The position numbers and the translations under genes were made by a program. A model generated the notes under the pieces. It saw only the letters and a list, made by a program, of their open reading frames with translations, was not told the origin of the DNA and did not search any database. A DNA stretch of 64,000 nucleotides from CAZDDI01 sp964504195 (GTDB lineage: Bacteria; Chloroflexota; Anaerolineae; B4-G1; SLSP01): NCBI GenBank assembly GCA_964504195.1, contig CAZDDI010000002.1:120207-184206 (forward strand), written 5' to 3'. This document shows positions 51,962-60,195 of this stretch, in pieces (positions within the stretch are counted from its first letter, which is position 1; every line of letters begins with the position of its first letter).

Positions 51962-52191
51962 TTAGCAATTCGGCACGAACGATTTGTTGGGCGGCCCGTT
52001 GGGAAGTAAAGGCCATATAACCAACGTGATTCCCAGCCCCAACAGCGCGATGGCGGCATATCCTGGTTTAGCACTTTCCTATCCGGATGTTGGCCGTTCA
52101 CAACGGCCTTGCGGAAAGTCTCCGCGTCATATTCGCTGTGACCGTCACTGTGTTCATCTGATTCGCTTGATTCGCTCGATAGCGGTAGTAA
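51962..52191 (-). pseudogene. Remnants of a cytochrome c-like and membrane protein gene
   Basis: In one frame, DAETFRKAVVNGQHPD and KVLNQDMP (52054-52140) resemble the end of a c-type cytochrome domain. A second frame then reads YAAIALLGLGITLVIWPLLP to a stop at 51962, like a membrane anchor. No haem CxxCH motif remains and stops precede it, so this is decayed DNA. It occupies most of the gene-free stretch 51741-52214; the rest shows nothing. Confidence 0.35.
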
Positions 52192-52214
52192 TCAATCGGC
52201 AGATGTAGCCAGGG

Positions 52215-54236
52215 TCAAGTTAACTGCTCGCGGCGCAGCAGTTGCGCATTGAGGGCAACGATGATCGTACTCAGCGACATAAAAACCGCCCCGATCGCAG
52301 GCGATAGCAGGATGCCCCAGGGAGCCAGGACGCCCGCTGCCAGTGGCAGCGCGATGATGTTGTAGCCTGCCGCCCACCACAAGTTCTGGACCATCTTGCG
52401 GTAACTGGCGCGGCTCAGTGCGATGATTTTCACCACATCCAGCGGGTTGCTATTGACCAGGATCACCCCGGCGGATTCAATGGCTACGTCCGTGCCGCCG
52501 CCAATAGCAATGCCGACATCGGCTTTGGTGAGGGCGGGAGCGTCGTTCACGCCGTCGCCGACCACAGCAACGTGTTTGCCCTGCGCCTGCAAGTCGGCCA
52601 CTTTCTGGACTTTTTGCTCCGGCAGCACTTGGGCAAAGACGTGGTCAATGCCTAGTTCGGCGGCCACAGCCTGGGCCACCTCATGGCTGTCACCGGTCAG
52701 CATAGCGACCTCAACGCCCATTTCGTGCAGTCGGCGGACGGCTTCTTTGCTTTCGGGACGCACGACGTCGGCCACGGCAAAGGCTGCAACGATCTGCTCA
52801 TTTGTGGCGAGGTAGATTACGCTTTGGGATTTCTTGCCAGCCGATTGGGCAAAAGACTGGAATTCGCCAGAAGGAGTCAGGTTAAGCATTTCCAGCAGGC
52901 GTGGGCCGCCCATATACACGGTTTTACCATTCTGCATGGCTTGCACACCGCGCCCTTTCAGGGCCGAGAAATCACTCACGGCGGGTAGAGACAGTTCTCG
53001 CTCTCCTGCCGATTGCCGAATGGCTTGGGCGATTGGGTGTTCCGAATCGCCCTCAATGGCAGCGGCCAGTGCCAAGGCGCCATTTTCCTGCCAATCATCC
53101 AGTACCTTCATATCCACTACACCGAACTCGCCCTTGGTCAGTGTGCCAGTCTTGTCGAAGACCACCACGTCAATCTGCCGAGCGGCTTCCAGTGACAAAC
53201 GATCACGCACCAGGATGCCGTTGCGGGCACCCAACGATGTAGTGATCGCCACCACCAGCGGGACAGCCAGCCCCAGAGCATGTGGGCAAGCGATAACCAG
53301 CACGGTCACGACCCGTTTCAGCACTTCCACGTTGAAACCGATGGCGAGCACCCAGACAACTGCCGTCAGGGCGGCCACGGCCAGGGCGATGTAAAACAAC
53401 CAGCCTGCGGCTTTGTCCGCCAGCACCTGTGTGTGTGATTTGGACTGCTGCGCCTGCTCGACGAGGCGCATGATGCCCGCCAGGGCGGTCTGGTCGCCGG
53501 TGGCAGTGACGCGCACGCGCAGACTGCCATCGCCGTTAATCGTTCCGGCAATCACTTTGGCACCGGGGGTTTTCTTGACCGGACGCGATTCACCGGTAAT
53601 CAGGGCTTCGTTCAGACTGGATTCGCCCTCGGTCACTTCGCCATCCGCTGGGACGCTGGCCCCAGGGCGTACCAGAAGCAAGTCACCCGTCCGGAGCGCC
53701 GTGGCGGAGACGGTCTCGGTGGAGCCATCTGGCTGAATGCGCTCCGCCGTGTCTGGTATCAGTTTTGCAAGTTCGTTCAAGGCCCCCGAAGCCTGGCGCA
53801 CGGAGCGCATCTCCAGCCAGTGACCGAGCAACATGATGTCAATCAGCGTGACCAACTCCCAGAAGAAACCTTCGCCGATGTTGGTCAGTTGTGCCAGTAG
53901 ACTGTAGACGAAGGAGACAGAAATTGCCAGCGAGATGAGCGTCATCATGCCGGGCTTGCGGTTGCGGATTTCCGGAACCGCCATTTGCAGGAAGGGCACG
54001 CCACCGTAGCCGAAGATGACCAGTGAGAAGGCGAAGGGAATCCACGCGCTGCCGGGGAAGATGGGCGCGGTGAAGTGCAGGGCGCGCTGAATGAGTGGAC
54101 TGTAGGCCAGCACTGGAATGCTTAACAGCAAGCTCCACCAGAAGCGGATGCGGAACAGCTGCTCGTGTCCGCTGTGGTCGGTGCGGTTTTTACCGTGCCC
54201 GGCGTGGGCATCATGTCCAGATTGAGACATGTTCAT
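52215..54236 (-). CDS. copB: CopB-type copper/silver P-type ATPase
   Basis: This 673-residue P1B-type ATPase has a His-rich N-terminus (HDAHAGHGKNRTDHSGHEQ) instead of a CxxC metal domain, eight membrane helices and the intramembrane motif C317-P-H319. CPH is the mark of the CopB branch, which exports copper or silver. The phosphorylation site is D361 in FDKTGTLT, with TGES (actuator loop) and GDGVNDAPAL near the hinge. The length is typical. No copper chaperone or CsoR-like regulator is adjacent. A 110-bp dispersed repeat lies upstream (54411-54520). Confidence 0.95.
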   Translation of the reverse strand: MNMSQSGHDAHAGHGKNRTDHSGHEQLFRIRFWWSLLLSIPVLAYSPLIQRALHFTAPIFPGSAWIPFAFSLVIFGYGGVPFLQMAVPEIRNRKPGMMTLISLAISVSFVYSLLAQLTNIGEGFFWELVTLIDIMLLGHWLEMRSVRQASGALNELAKLIPDTAERIQPDGSTETVSATALRTGDLLLVRPGASVPADGEVTEGESSLNEALITGESRPVKKTPGAKVIAGTINGDGSLRVRVTATGDQTALAGIMRLVEQAQQSKSHTQVLADKAAGWLFYIALAVAALTAVVWVLAIGFNVEVLKRVVTVLVIACPHALGLAVPLVVAITTSLGARNGILVRDRLSLEAARQIDVVVFDKTGTLTKGEFGVVDMKVLDDWQENGALALAAAIEGDSEHPIAQAIRQSAGERELSLPAVSDFSALKGRGVQAMQNGKTVYMGGPRLLEMLNLTPSGEFQSFAQSAGKKSQSVIYLATNEQIVAAFAVADVVRPESKEAVRRLHEMGVEVAMLTGDSHEVAQAVAAELGIDHVFAQVLPEQKVQKVADLQAQGKHVAVVGDGVNDAPALTKADVGIAIGGGTDVAIESAGVILVNSNPLDVVKIIALSRASYRKMVQNLWWAAGYNIIALPLAAGVLAPWGILLSPAIGAVFMSLSTIIVALNAQLLRREQLT

Positions 54237-54410
54237 AAGTTCCTCCGCAAATCGTGTCTATTTTTTATCCCTGTATCCAAGCATTGCCGCCCAATACGGC
54301 ATTAACGTAGTTTGTGCCTGTAATCAGCTTGTTCAGATTGTCCACATAACCCTGGCGATGTTTCCTACAATGAAAACTAAGCATGTTGGCAGTTATCACC
54401 GGTTTGAACG

Positions 54411-54520
54411 GGTTAAGGTCAAAATTTGGCTACCCTAAGCATAAACGAAAAAGGATTGGTTGTCATCGGCGTTGTGTGGATTTTGATCTCCACATCTTGG
54501 TGGTCTGGTGCAGGATCATT
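54411..54520. repeat. 110-bp dispersed repeat, copy 1
   Basis: This copy aligns with 58929-59038 at high identity by eye, across a TTTGGCTACCC segment and a TGTGGA...TCCACA hairpin (54475-54480 with 54489-54494). It lies upstream of the copB start. The rest of the gene-free stretch 54237-54616 shows nothing I can support. Confidence 0.85.
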
Positions 54521-54616
54521 TAGGTGTGTTTCATCTTGAGTTGAGAGGGGGCGGTTTCCGACCGTGCAGTCTTCATTCCATAACTGAAATTAAACACACT
54601 CTATTCATTTTTCCTC

Positions 54617-56068
54617 CTATACAGCGACGAACGTGCCCCGTAGTTCTGCGTGCAGCGGGCGATGCCCGACCAGATATGCCCTCAGCGCCTCTATGCTGCG
54701 CTCAGGGTGCTGTTGGCGATTGCGCCCGTACTTCTGCGCCACGCCTTGTGCGGTGACAAACGCCGTGGGGTAATAGCTCTCAGGTTGCAGCTCTTCATCG
54801 CCAACAAAAACTTGCTGCACGCGCTGTCCGGGAGGATTTTCGATTTTGATGTAGGCATTGAAACCAAGCCCCCGTTTGACGTACCCCCCCATCTGGTCAT
54901 ACGGATCGCGCGCAAACGTCCGTTCCAGATTTTCTTCCAGCATCGCAACAATTTCCTCGCCCGTCAACTCAACCGTTGAGATTGGCGGGTTCATCGGGAT
55001 CATGTTGTAGAGGGCATTCAGCGTGACCGTTCCCGGAATAATCGGTGCGCCATAGCGCCAGCCATTCGAAAATGCTAAGCGCGCGCCCGTGCTTTCCAGC
55101 AACGCTTGCAGCAGGAAATTATCCATTGTCGTTTCCAACGTGGTGCCTCGATTGAGGGCCGTCGCCGTTTCACCCACAACCGTCGAGAGTTCGTCTTCGT
55201 AAGGCGCGAGCGCTTGCCGTATGAGTTCACCGACTGCGGGATCAGGGGCTATCTTGGCTTCCACCTCAAGCAGTTGGTGCCGGTAGTCAACGACGTGTCC
55301 CTCCTCGATTTCCAGATCCAGGCGGCCCAAAAAAGAACCGTGGCAGCCCGATTGTATGATCAACGTTTGCCCCTGAAGCGCCGGTTTATACAGGCGATTA
55401 TGGGTATGCCCGCTCAGGCAAATATCAACACCCTGCACCTCCGACAATAGTTTCATATCCTGGGGAAACCCGAGGTGGGAGATGAGGACGACCAGGTCTA
55501 CCTTCTCCTGAGTGCGGAGAACATTGATGATGGCAGGGAGTTCTTCGCGCCCCAGGGTGAATTCCAGTCCTTCGCTGAAGGAGGGCGGCATGGTTTTGTC
55601 TATAATGTTGGAGGCAACACCCACGATGCCAATCCGCAAGTCGCCGATCTCCTTCACGCTGTACGGCGGAAAGAACCGCTCCTGCGTCGCCTGATCGTAC
55701 ACATTGATTGCCAGCAGCGGATAGCTGAGCTCCGCTGCGCGCTGCTTGAAAGCTGCAGGGCCGTAAGCAAATTCCCAATGGGCCGTCATCGCATCGAGGC
55801 CCAACGCATTCAAAACAGGAACCATGGCCTGCCCCTGCGTCTTCACGGCGGGATAAGTGCCGTGGAGCGTATCTCCGCAGTCGCAAAAGAGTACCCGCTC
55901 CGGGTTTGCGGCCCGAATCTGCTTTACGATGGTGGCAATGCGGGCATACCCTCCCGCAGGACGATAGACGGCCTGCCCCCCCTGCCAGAACATTTCCTGG
56001 TGTAAATCAAAATAAGCATGGCTGTCGTTCAGTTGAATGACGGTGAGTGAATTTCTGCTTTTCATCAT
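54617..56068 (-). CDS. SoxB-like metallophosphatase-fold hydrolase, leaderless
   Basis: This 483-residue protein is of the 5'-nucleotidase/SoxB family. The metal-binding N-terminal domain shows QLNDSHAYFD, GGYARIATIVKQIR, FCDCGDTLHGTYP, AHWEFAYGP and SGHTHN. The C-terminal domain has FSNGWRYGAPIIPG and ELTGEEIVAMLEENLER. The HWEFxYG motif is a SoxB mark; SoxB hydrolyses sulfate from a SoxY-bound thiol. No signal peptide is present and no SoxYZ or SoxXA genes occur in the window, so it may act in the cytoplasm on a different sulfur or nucleotide substrate. The start overlaps the stop of the sulfur oxygenase reductase gene (TAATG), so the two are translated together. Confidence 0.8.
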   Translation of the reverse strand: MMKSRNSLTVIQLNDSHAYFDLHQEMFWQGGQAVYRPAGGYARIATIVKQIRAANPERVLFCDCGDTLHGTYPAVKTQGQAMVPVLNALGLDAMTAHWEFAYGPAAFKQRAAELSYPLLAINVYDQATQERFFPPYSVKEIGDLRIGIVGVASNIIDKTMPPSFSEGLEFTLGREELPAIINVLRTQEKVDLVVLISHLGFPQDMKLLSEVQGVDICLSGHTHNRLYKPALQGQTLIIQSGCHGSFLGRLDLEIEEGHVVDYRHQLLEVEAKIAPDPAVGELIRQALAPYEDELSTVVGETATALNRGTTLETTMDNFLLQALLESTGARLAFSNGWRYGAPIIPGTVTLNALYNMIPMNPPISTVELTGEEIVAMLEENLERTFARDPYDQMGGYVKRGLGFNAYIKIENPPGQRVQQVFVGDEELQPESYYPTAFVTAQGVAQKYGRNRQQHPERSIEALRAYLVGHRPLHAELRGTFVAV

Positions 56069-56997
56069 TACAAAAAGGCCCTCCAGCCAGATTCTTCCAT
56101 CGTTGGTTGAAAAAACATGATGTAAGGCCCTCGGATAAGATGGGCCATCACGCCATCATCATGGATTTTTCTAATGTTATGGTTCACCAGAACTTTTGCG
56201 AAACCCAACTGAGCCAGTTCCGTCGCGTCCCACTCACTGTGAATAAGGTATTCCGGCGGGCTTGGCGTGGCATCCAGTGTTTTGAACAGCGGTTTCGGGT
56301 TCCTCGGCGGGTTGGCTCCGAGTGTTTGCAAGGTTTCTGCCATGGATACCGGGTCGAGCATAAAGCTGCCCAAGGCGCAGACTCCGATTTGTTTTAAAAT
56401 CATGTACCCGAGAAAACCGGTGGAGTCAGACAAGGCTTCCATAGTTTTGATTGCGCCTTCTTCAAAGGCCTTTTCCCTTCCCGGAATCACCGTATGTTCG
56501 CCGATGGCAACACAGCGCTGTGGGGTGGCAAAGCGGACAAAATCTTTTTGCTGTATAAAATCTTTACCGAGATCGGCGATTTGCCCCATAGATCGAACCG
56601 GTGCCATTTTGGCTTTGACAATGCTGTAAACCGGCTCCCATGGGCCTTCTACTACCATTTCCAGGCAACTGGTACATAGCTCAAAGATTCGGTCGAATTG
56701 TTGTGCATGAAATTCGTCATGATCTTGCCAATGTTTCCACATGGTATACTGATAGTTGCGGAGAGGGTTTAGCGTTTTTTCCATGTGAATGCTACCTCCT
56801 CCAAATCTACCAGCAAGAGGTAAAATCCCTGTTTGGATATTAGCCATAAAACCAACAAATCCCGGGTGTGTGGCCGTGGTGATACATACCCGAGGCCCCA
56901 CTTTGTCCATCAGATTGAAACTTTCTTCATTGTTCAAAACTTTAGACATATTCAGGGCAAGGTAAATGGGGGATTCCGTCGTATCTTTAGTCTTCAT
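56068..56997 (-). CDS. sor: Sulfur oxygenase reductase
   Basis: SOR disproportionates elemental sulfur with oxygen, without cofactors, into sulfite, thiosulfate and sulfide. It forms a hollow 24-mer in the cytoplasm. This 309-residue protein aligns without gaps to the Acidianus ambivalens enzyme over the first 121 residues, shifted by 7. C38, the iron ligands H93, H97 and E121 (GPWE) and cysteines C108 and C111 match C31, H86, H90, E114, C101 and C104. Also kept are GPRVCITTATHPGFVGF and the C-terminal VxGPYI region. The start at 56997 follows a strong AGGAGGT site; a longer reading has none. The SoxB-like gene is coupled downstream. Confidence 0.93.
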   Translation of the reverse strand: MKTKDTTESPIYLALNMSKVLNNEESFNLMDKVGPRVCITTATHPGFVGFMANIQTGILPLAGRFGGGSIHMEKTLNPLRNYQYTMWKHWQDHDEFHAQQFDRIFELCTSCLEMVVEGPWEPVYSIVKAKMAPVRSMGQIADLGKDFIQQKDFVRFATPQRCVAIGEHTVIPGREKAFEEGAIKTMEALSDSTGFLGYMILKQIGVCALGSFMLDPVSMAETLQTLGANPPRNPKPLFKTLDATPSPPEYLIHSEWDATELAQLGFAKVLVNHNIRKIHDDGVMAHLIRGPYIMFFQPTMEESGWRAFL

Positions 56998-57027
56998 ACT
57001 GCACCTCCTTAAATTAGTCATTTTTTA

Positions 57028-57067
57028 TGGCAGATGTTACAAACCGGCCCGTTCCAGCCAATACAGT
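57028..57067 (-). other. Duplicated 3' end of the yeeE-like gene
   Basis: About 30-40 bp (57038-57067 most clearly, one mismatch in 30) repeat the last codons of the YeeE-like gene at 59090-59119 (coding LYWLERAGL-stop). The two copies flank the histidine kinase region, which suggests that region was inserted there. Confidence 0.75.
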
Positions 57068-57108
57068 CAGTTATACGGTGGTGAAGATGCATCGAGCGCC
57101 CTGCTTGT

Positions 57109-58845
57109 CTACACCCCTGCCGGCAAGGTAAAGAAGAACGTGCTGCCTTGCCCGATTTCACTCTCCAGGCCCACTTGACCGCCCAACTTTTCCACAATCC
57201 GCCGCACGATAGATAGACCCAGGCCATGGCCATTGGCGCGCACCTGGCTTAGCTGGGTGAAGGGGGTGAACAACTTAGCCTGGGCCTCTGCGCTTAGGCC
57301 AGGGCCGTTATCCCGTACCCAAAAGCGTACCTTGCTATCTGCCTGCATCGTGGCGCCCAATTCCACGTGTGACGGTCGTCCCCCATACTTGATGGCGTTG
57401 CAGATATAGTTGGCCCACACCTCTTCGATCCACGAGGCATAGCCCAATGCAACCGGCCACATGGTTTCATCGCGCACAGTGATTTGGGCTTGTTGGTCTT
57501 GAATGAGCATCTGCAAGCGATTGAGGGCTTCCCGAACAATATTGTGCATATCCAGCGGCTCGGGAATGACCGTTTGCTTGCGGACGCCGGTCAGCAGCAT
57601 CAATTCTTCAATGATGGTATTGAGTTTTTTTCCGGTCCGGAAAATGTATTGTATGGCTTCGGTTATATCCTCGGGCGACATGGTTTCATAACGGTTTACT
57701 AAAAGTTGCGCGAAACCAGTGATTACACTAAGCGGGCTTTTGAGGTCGTGCGCCACCGTGTGAGCAAAGGCATCCAGTTCGGTAATCTGCGCTGCCAGTT
57801 CTTCGGCGTAGAGGTGCAGCGCTTCTTGCGCTTGCTTGTGTTCGACGATGGTCCAGACGACATCGGCAACGTAGGCCACTAATTCGACATCCTTTTCGTC
57901 ATAATCGGAGGGCTTGTTGCCAACGCCCAGAATAGAGACGATACGATCCCCGCGCAGGGTGGGTACGACCAGTTCGCGAATGATTTTTGCATGACCTTCT
58001 GGCATACCTTTGCGGTGGGGCAGCGCGGTATAGTCGTTGTGGATGACGGGTTTTCGCTGGCGGACACAATCTATCCACACGCCGGCATCATCTATGCTAT
58101 AGTGCATACCTTTGGCTTCTGCTGTGCAAAATTCTTGTTGGGTGCGTGTGGACCAGGCCTGAAGCGAGAGTGTTTTTTGGTCAGCCTCTACCAGGTGATA
58201 AAAGCCGAGCGGGCTGCCGGTGATTTGCCCGATTTCGTCGAGCGCTTTTTGCATCAATTCTTCCAGTGAATGGTCAGTGGCGTACTCGAATAATAGCCGC
58301 AACTGAATAATGTTTTCGCCTTGTTTGCGCGCCGTGATGTCACGAATGTTGCATTGGATTACGTTCTTGTCATCAGCCAGGTAGATGTTGCTGACAAACT
58401 CCACGTCAATGCGCTGCCCGTTATGGGTTTCAAGCGGCAAATCTTCGTAACGGATGTATGCCTGGCTTTGCAATTCTGCAAATGCCTCCCGGGTCGCCGC
58501 AATATTCTTGACTGGGCCAATTTCCCAGAGTGTCTTACCCACTAGATCGGCGTGCGCATAGCCCAACAGGTCTGTCAGGAAGGGGTTGACGTCGGTGATT
58601 TGTCCCGTCTTTGCGTCGAGAATGAGGATCCCGTCTTGGGCAGCCTCGAAGAGTCGCCGGTAACGTGTTTCCGAAGCCTGCAACGACTCCGTGCGTGCCT
58701 TCTCGATGGTCTTAGCCCGTTTGCCCGCCTGACCTGCGGCAGCAGGCAGATTCCCGGCTTTCGCCGTTTCTAGCTCAGCGACGTATTGGCGTAATGCTGC
58801 CAACGTGTTCAAAAGTTGCAGCTTTGTTTTGTGTTCATCGTGCAT
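57109..58845 (-). CDS. PAS-GAF sensor histidine kinase
   Basis: This 578-residue soluble kinase has an N-terminal coiled coil (about 5-55), a PAS domain (about 58-175, YRRLFEAAQDGILILD...), a GAF domain (about 190-335), a dimerisation helix with the phospho-His in FAHTVAHDLKSPLSV (H366 in this numbering) and an HATPase_c domain (about 425-575) with RDNGPGLS and GHGLGLSIVRRI. It has no membrane helix, so it senses an internal signal. I chose ATG 58845, preceded by GGAGGGG, over the one at 58860. No response regulator is adjacent. It sits inside the sulfur locus between the yeeE-like and sor genes and appears to be an insertion. Confidence 0.93.
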   Translation of the reverse strand: MHDEHKTKLQLLNTLAALRQYVAELETAKAGNLPAAAGQAGKRAKTIEKARTESLQASETRYRRLFEAAQDGILILDAKTGQITDVNPFLTDLLGYAHADLVGKTLWEIGPVKNIAATREAFAELQSQAYIRYEDLPLETHNGQRIDVEFVSNIYLADDKNVIQCNIRDITARKQGENIIQLRLLFEYATDHSLEELMQKALDEIGQITGSPLGFYHLVEADQKTLSLQAWSTRTQQEFCTAEAKGMHYSIDDAGVWIDCVRQRKPVIHNDYTALPHRKGMPEGHAKIIRELVVPTLRGDRIVSILGVGNKPSDYDEKDVELVAYVADVVWTIVEHKQAQEALHLYAEELAAQITELDAFAHTVAHDLKSPLSVITGFAQLLVNRYETMSPEDITEAIQYIFRTGKKLNTIIEELMLLTGVRKQTVIPEPLDMHNIVREALNRLQMLIQDQQAQITVRDETMWPVALGYASWIEEVWANYICNAIKYGGRPSHVELGATMQADSKVRFWVRDNGPGLSAEAQAKLFTPFTQLSQVRANGHGLGLSIVRRIVEKLGGQVGLESEIGQGSTFFFTLPAGV

Positions 58846-58928
58846 AGCCGTCCCCTCCATCCGATTTTGTTAAACCCGTAGATTTTTTCGGTATCCGCAC
58901 AGATGGTTCGTATAGTAAAATGCCTTCG

Positions 58929-59038
58929 GGTTCAAGATTAAAATTTGGCTACCCTGAGCATAAACGAAAAGGGATGGGCTGTCATCGGCGCTGTGTGGAT
59001 TTTTATCTCCACATCTTGGTGATCTGGTGCAGGATTAT
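58929..59038. repeat. 110-bp dispersed repeat, copy 2
   Basis: This partner of 54411-54520 includes the TGTGGA...TCCACA hairpin (58994-58999 with 59008-59013) and lies upstream of the histidine kinase start, in the same relative orientation to its downstream gene as the other copies. Confidence 0.85.
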
Positions 59039-59089
59039 TGTGCAAATGCTTTGTGGGTATTCTGCATCTCCAGCTTTCTATTATGAGAT

Positions 59090-59647
59090 TTACAAACCGG
59101 CTCGTTCCAGCCAATACAGCATGATAAAAATGAGCGTTGCAGCGGGGATGACGATCACCCAATCGTTGACTTTGAACAAGCGCGGGAAGGTCAGGTCGCC
59201 AAAATCACCTTTCTTCAGAATGCCCTGCCTGAGTCGCGGGTAAAGTGCGGCAAAAAGGCCGGAACCGATTAGAATTCCCGCCAGTCCTCCGACCACAGCG
59301 TCCAGTGCGCCGTTACCGATAGCGCCCGCAATGGTGCCGGGACAATAGCCCAATACCGCAAAGCCTACCCCAAAAATCAATCCGCCAATAATGTTCTTGC
59401 CCGCAGAGCCTGATTTGGGATAAAGTTCCACCCAACCCAGGGCTTTCATCGCATAGATACCCATCATGCCGACCAAAACTGCGGAAAGCATGATTTTTAG
59501 GACGGTGAAATCGGTGAGCAGCAGTTGCCCGATAATCACGTCATAGCTTGTCGCGCCGCCTTTCTGAAGCAAAAAGCCGAACACAATCCCGAACGCCAAA
59601 CCCCAGAGCAGGGGCGATATCTCTTTCTTTCGTACAGATGTCTGCAT
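59090..59647 (-). CDS. YeeE/YedE-family sulfur transporter subunit (half 1)
   Basis: This 185-residue protein has about four membrane helices and matches the YeeE/YedE (thiosulfate transporter) family. LWGLAFGIVFGFLLQKGGATSYD starts it, and AGKNIIGGLIFGVGFAVLGYCPGTIAGAIGNGALDAVVGGLAGILIG carries the conserved GYCPGT cysteine motif. YeeE moves thiosulfate or related sulfur species by cysteine relay. It is 12 bp after a second half-size YeeE gene, so the two probably pair to form one transporter. A GGAGGGGGAC site precedes the ATG. Its last 30 bp recur at 57038. Confidence 0.9.
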   Translation of the reverse strand: MQTSVRKKEISPLLWGLAFGIVFGFLLQKGGATSYDVIIGQLLLTDFTVLKIMLSAVLVGMMGIYAMKALGWVELYPKSGSAGKNIIGGLIFGVGFAVLGYCPGTIAGAIGNGALDAVVGGLAGILIGSGLFAALYPRLRQGILKKGDFGDLTFPRLFKVNDWVIVIPAATLIFIMLYWLERAGL

Positions 59648-59659
59648 GTCCCCCTCCTG

Positions 59660-60178
59660 TTAACCGATTAAGATGAAGATAATGTGCGCCGTCAGAATGC
59701 CGCCAATGAAAAAACATATCGCCGAAATCCAGCTTGAAACGGCAAGCTGGAGGGTTCCGCTGATACCATGCCCGCTGGTGCATCCGCCTGCCCAGCGCGC
59801 GCCAAAACCGATGCAAACGCCGCCAACCAGCGCCACGATGACGCGCAGGTACGGGTTGCCGCCAAATGCGGTTTTCCAGAGCGAAGGAACCCACTGCCAG
59901 CGAAAATCACCGGACAGCAGCGCCGAAATCAGCGAGCCGATGATAACGCCCACCACCAGCATCCATTGCCAGTCCACGGCAAGCCCTATCTTTTGGTAGT
60001 AAGGCTTCAGATCAACCTTTTTGCCCAAAAACAGTTTTTCAATCATGCCGCTGGTTCTGGCAAAGCTGGTTGAACATGCGAGCGGTTTTCTGGAGATGAG
60101 AAAGGTGAACCAGCTCAGGATGCCGATGCCAACCCCAACTGCATAAGGCGACCAGCGCACTTCTGTTAAGAATTCCAT
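59660..60178 (-). CDS. YeeE/YedE-family sulfur transporter subunit (half 2)
   Basis: This 172-residue protein has four membrane helices. It starts WSPYAVGVGIGILSWFTFLISRKPLACSTSFARTSG (residues about 9-44) and contains VALVGGVCIGFGARWAGGCTSGHGISGTLQLAVSSW, the GGCTSGHG cysteine motif of YeeE-type sulfur transporters. It pairs with the next gene, whose GYCPGT motif differs. GGAGGC lies upstream of the ATG. It is 17 bp after the metallo-beta-lactamase/rhodanese gene, so it shares its transcript and its sulfur role. Confidence 0.92.
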   Translation of the reverse strand: MEFLTEVRWSPYAVGVGIGILSWFTFLISRKPLACSTSFARTSGMIEKLFLGKKVDLKPYYQKIGLAVDWQWMLVVGVIIGSLISALLSGDFRWQWVPSLWKTAFGGNPYLRVIVALVGGVCIGFGARWAGGCTSGHGISGTLQLAVSSWISAICFFIGGILTAHIIFILIG

Positions 60179-60195
60179 CAGATTGCCTCCATGGT

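Noticed and set aside
51780..52016. 78-residue minus-strand frame (MAFTSQRAAQQ...)
   Set aside because: It has no ribosome site or family match and overlaps the cytochrome-like remnant in another frame.
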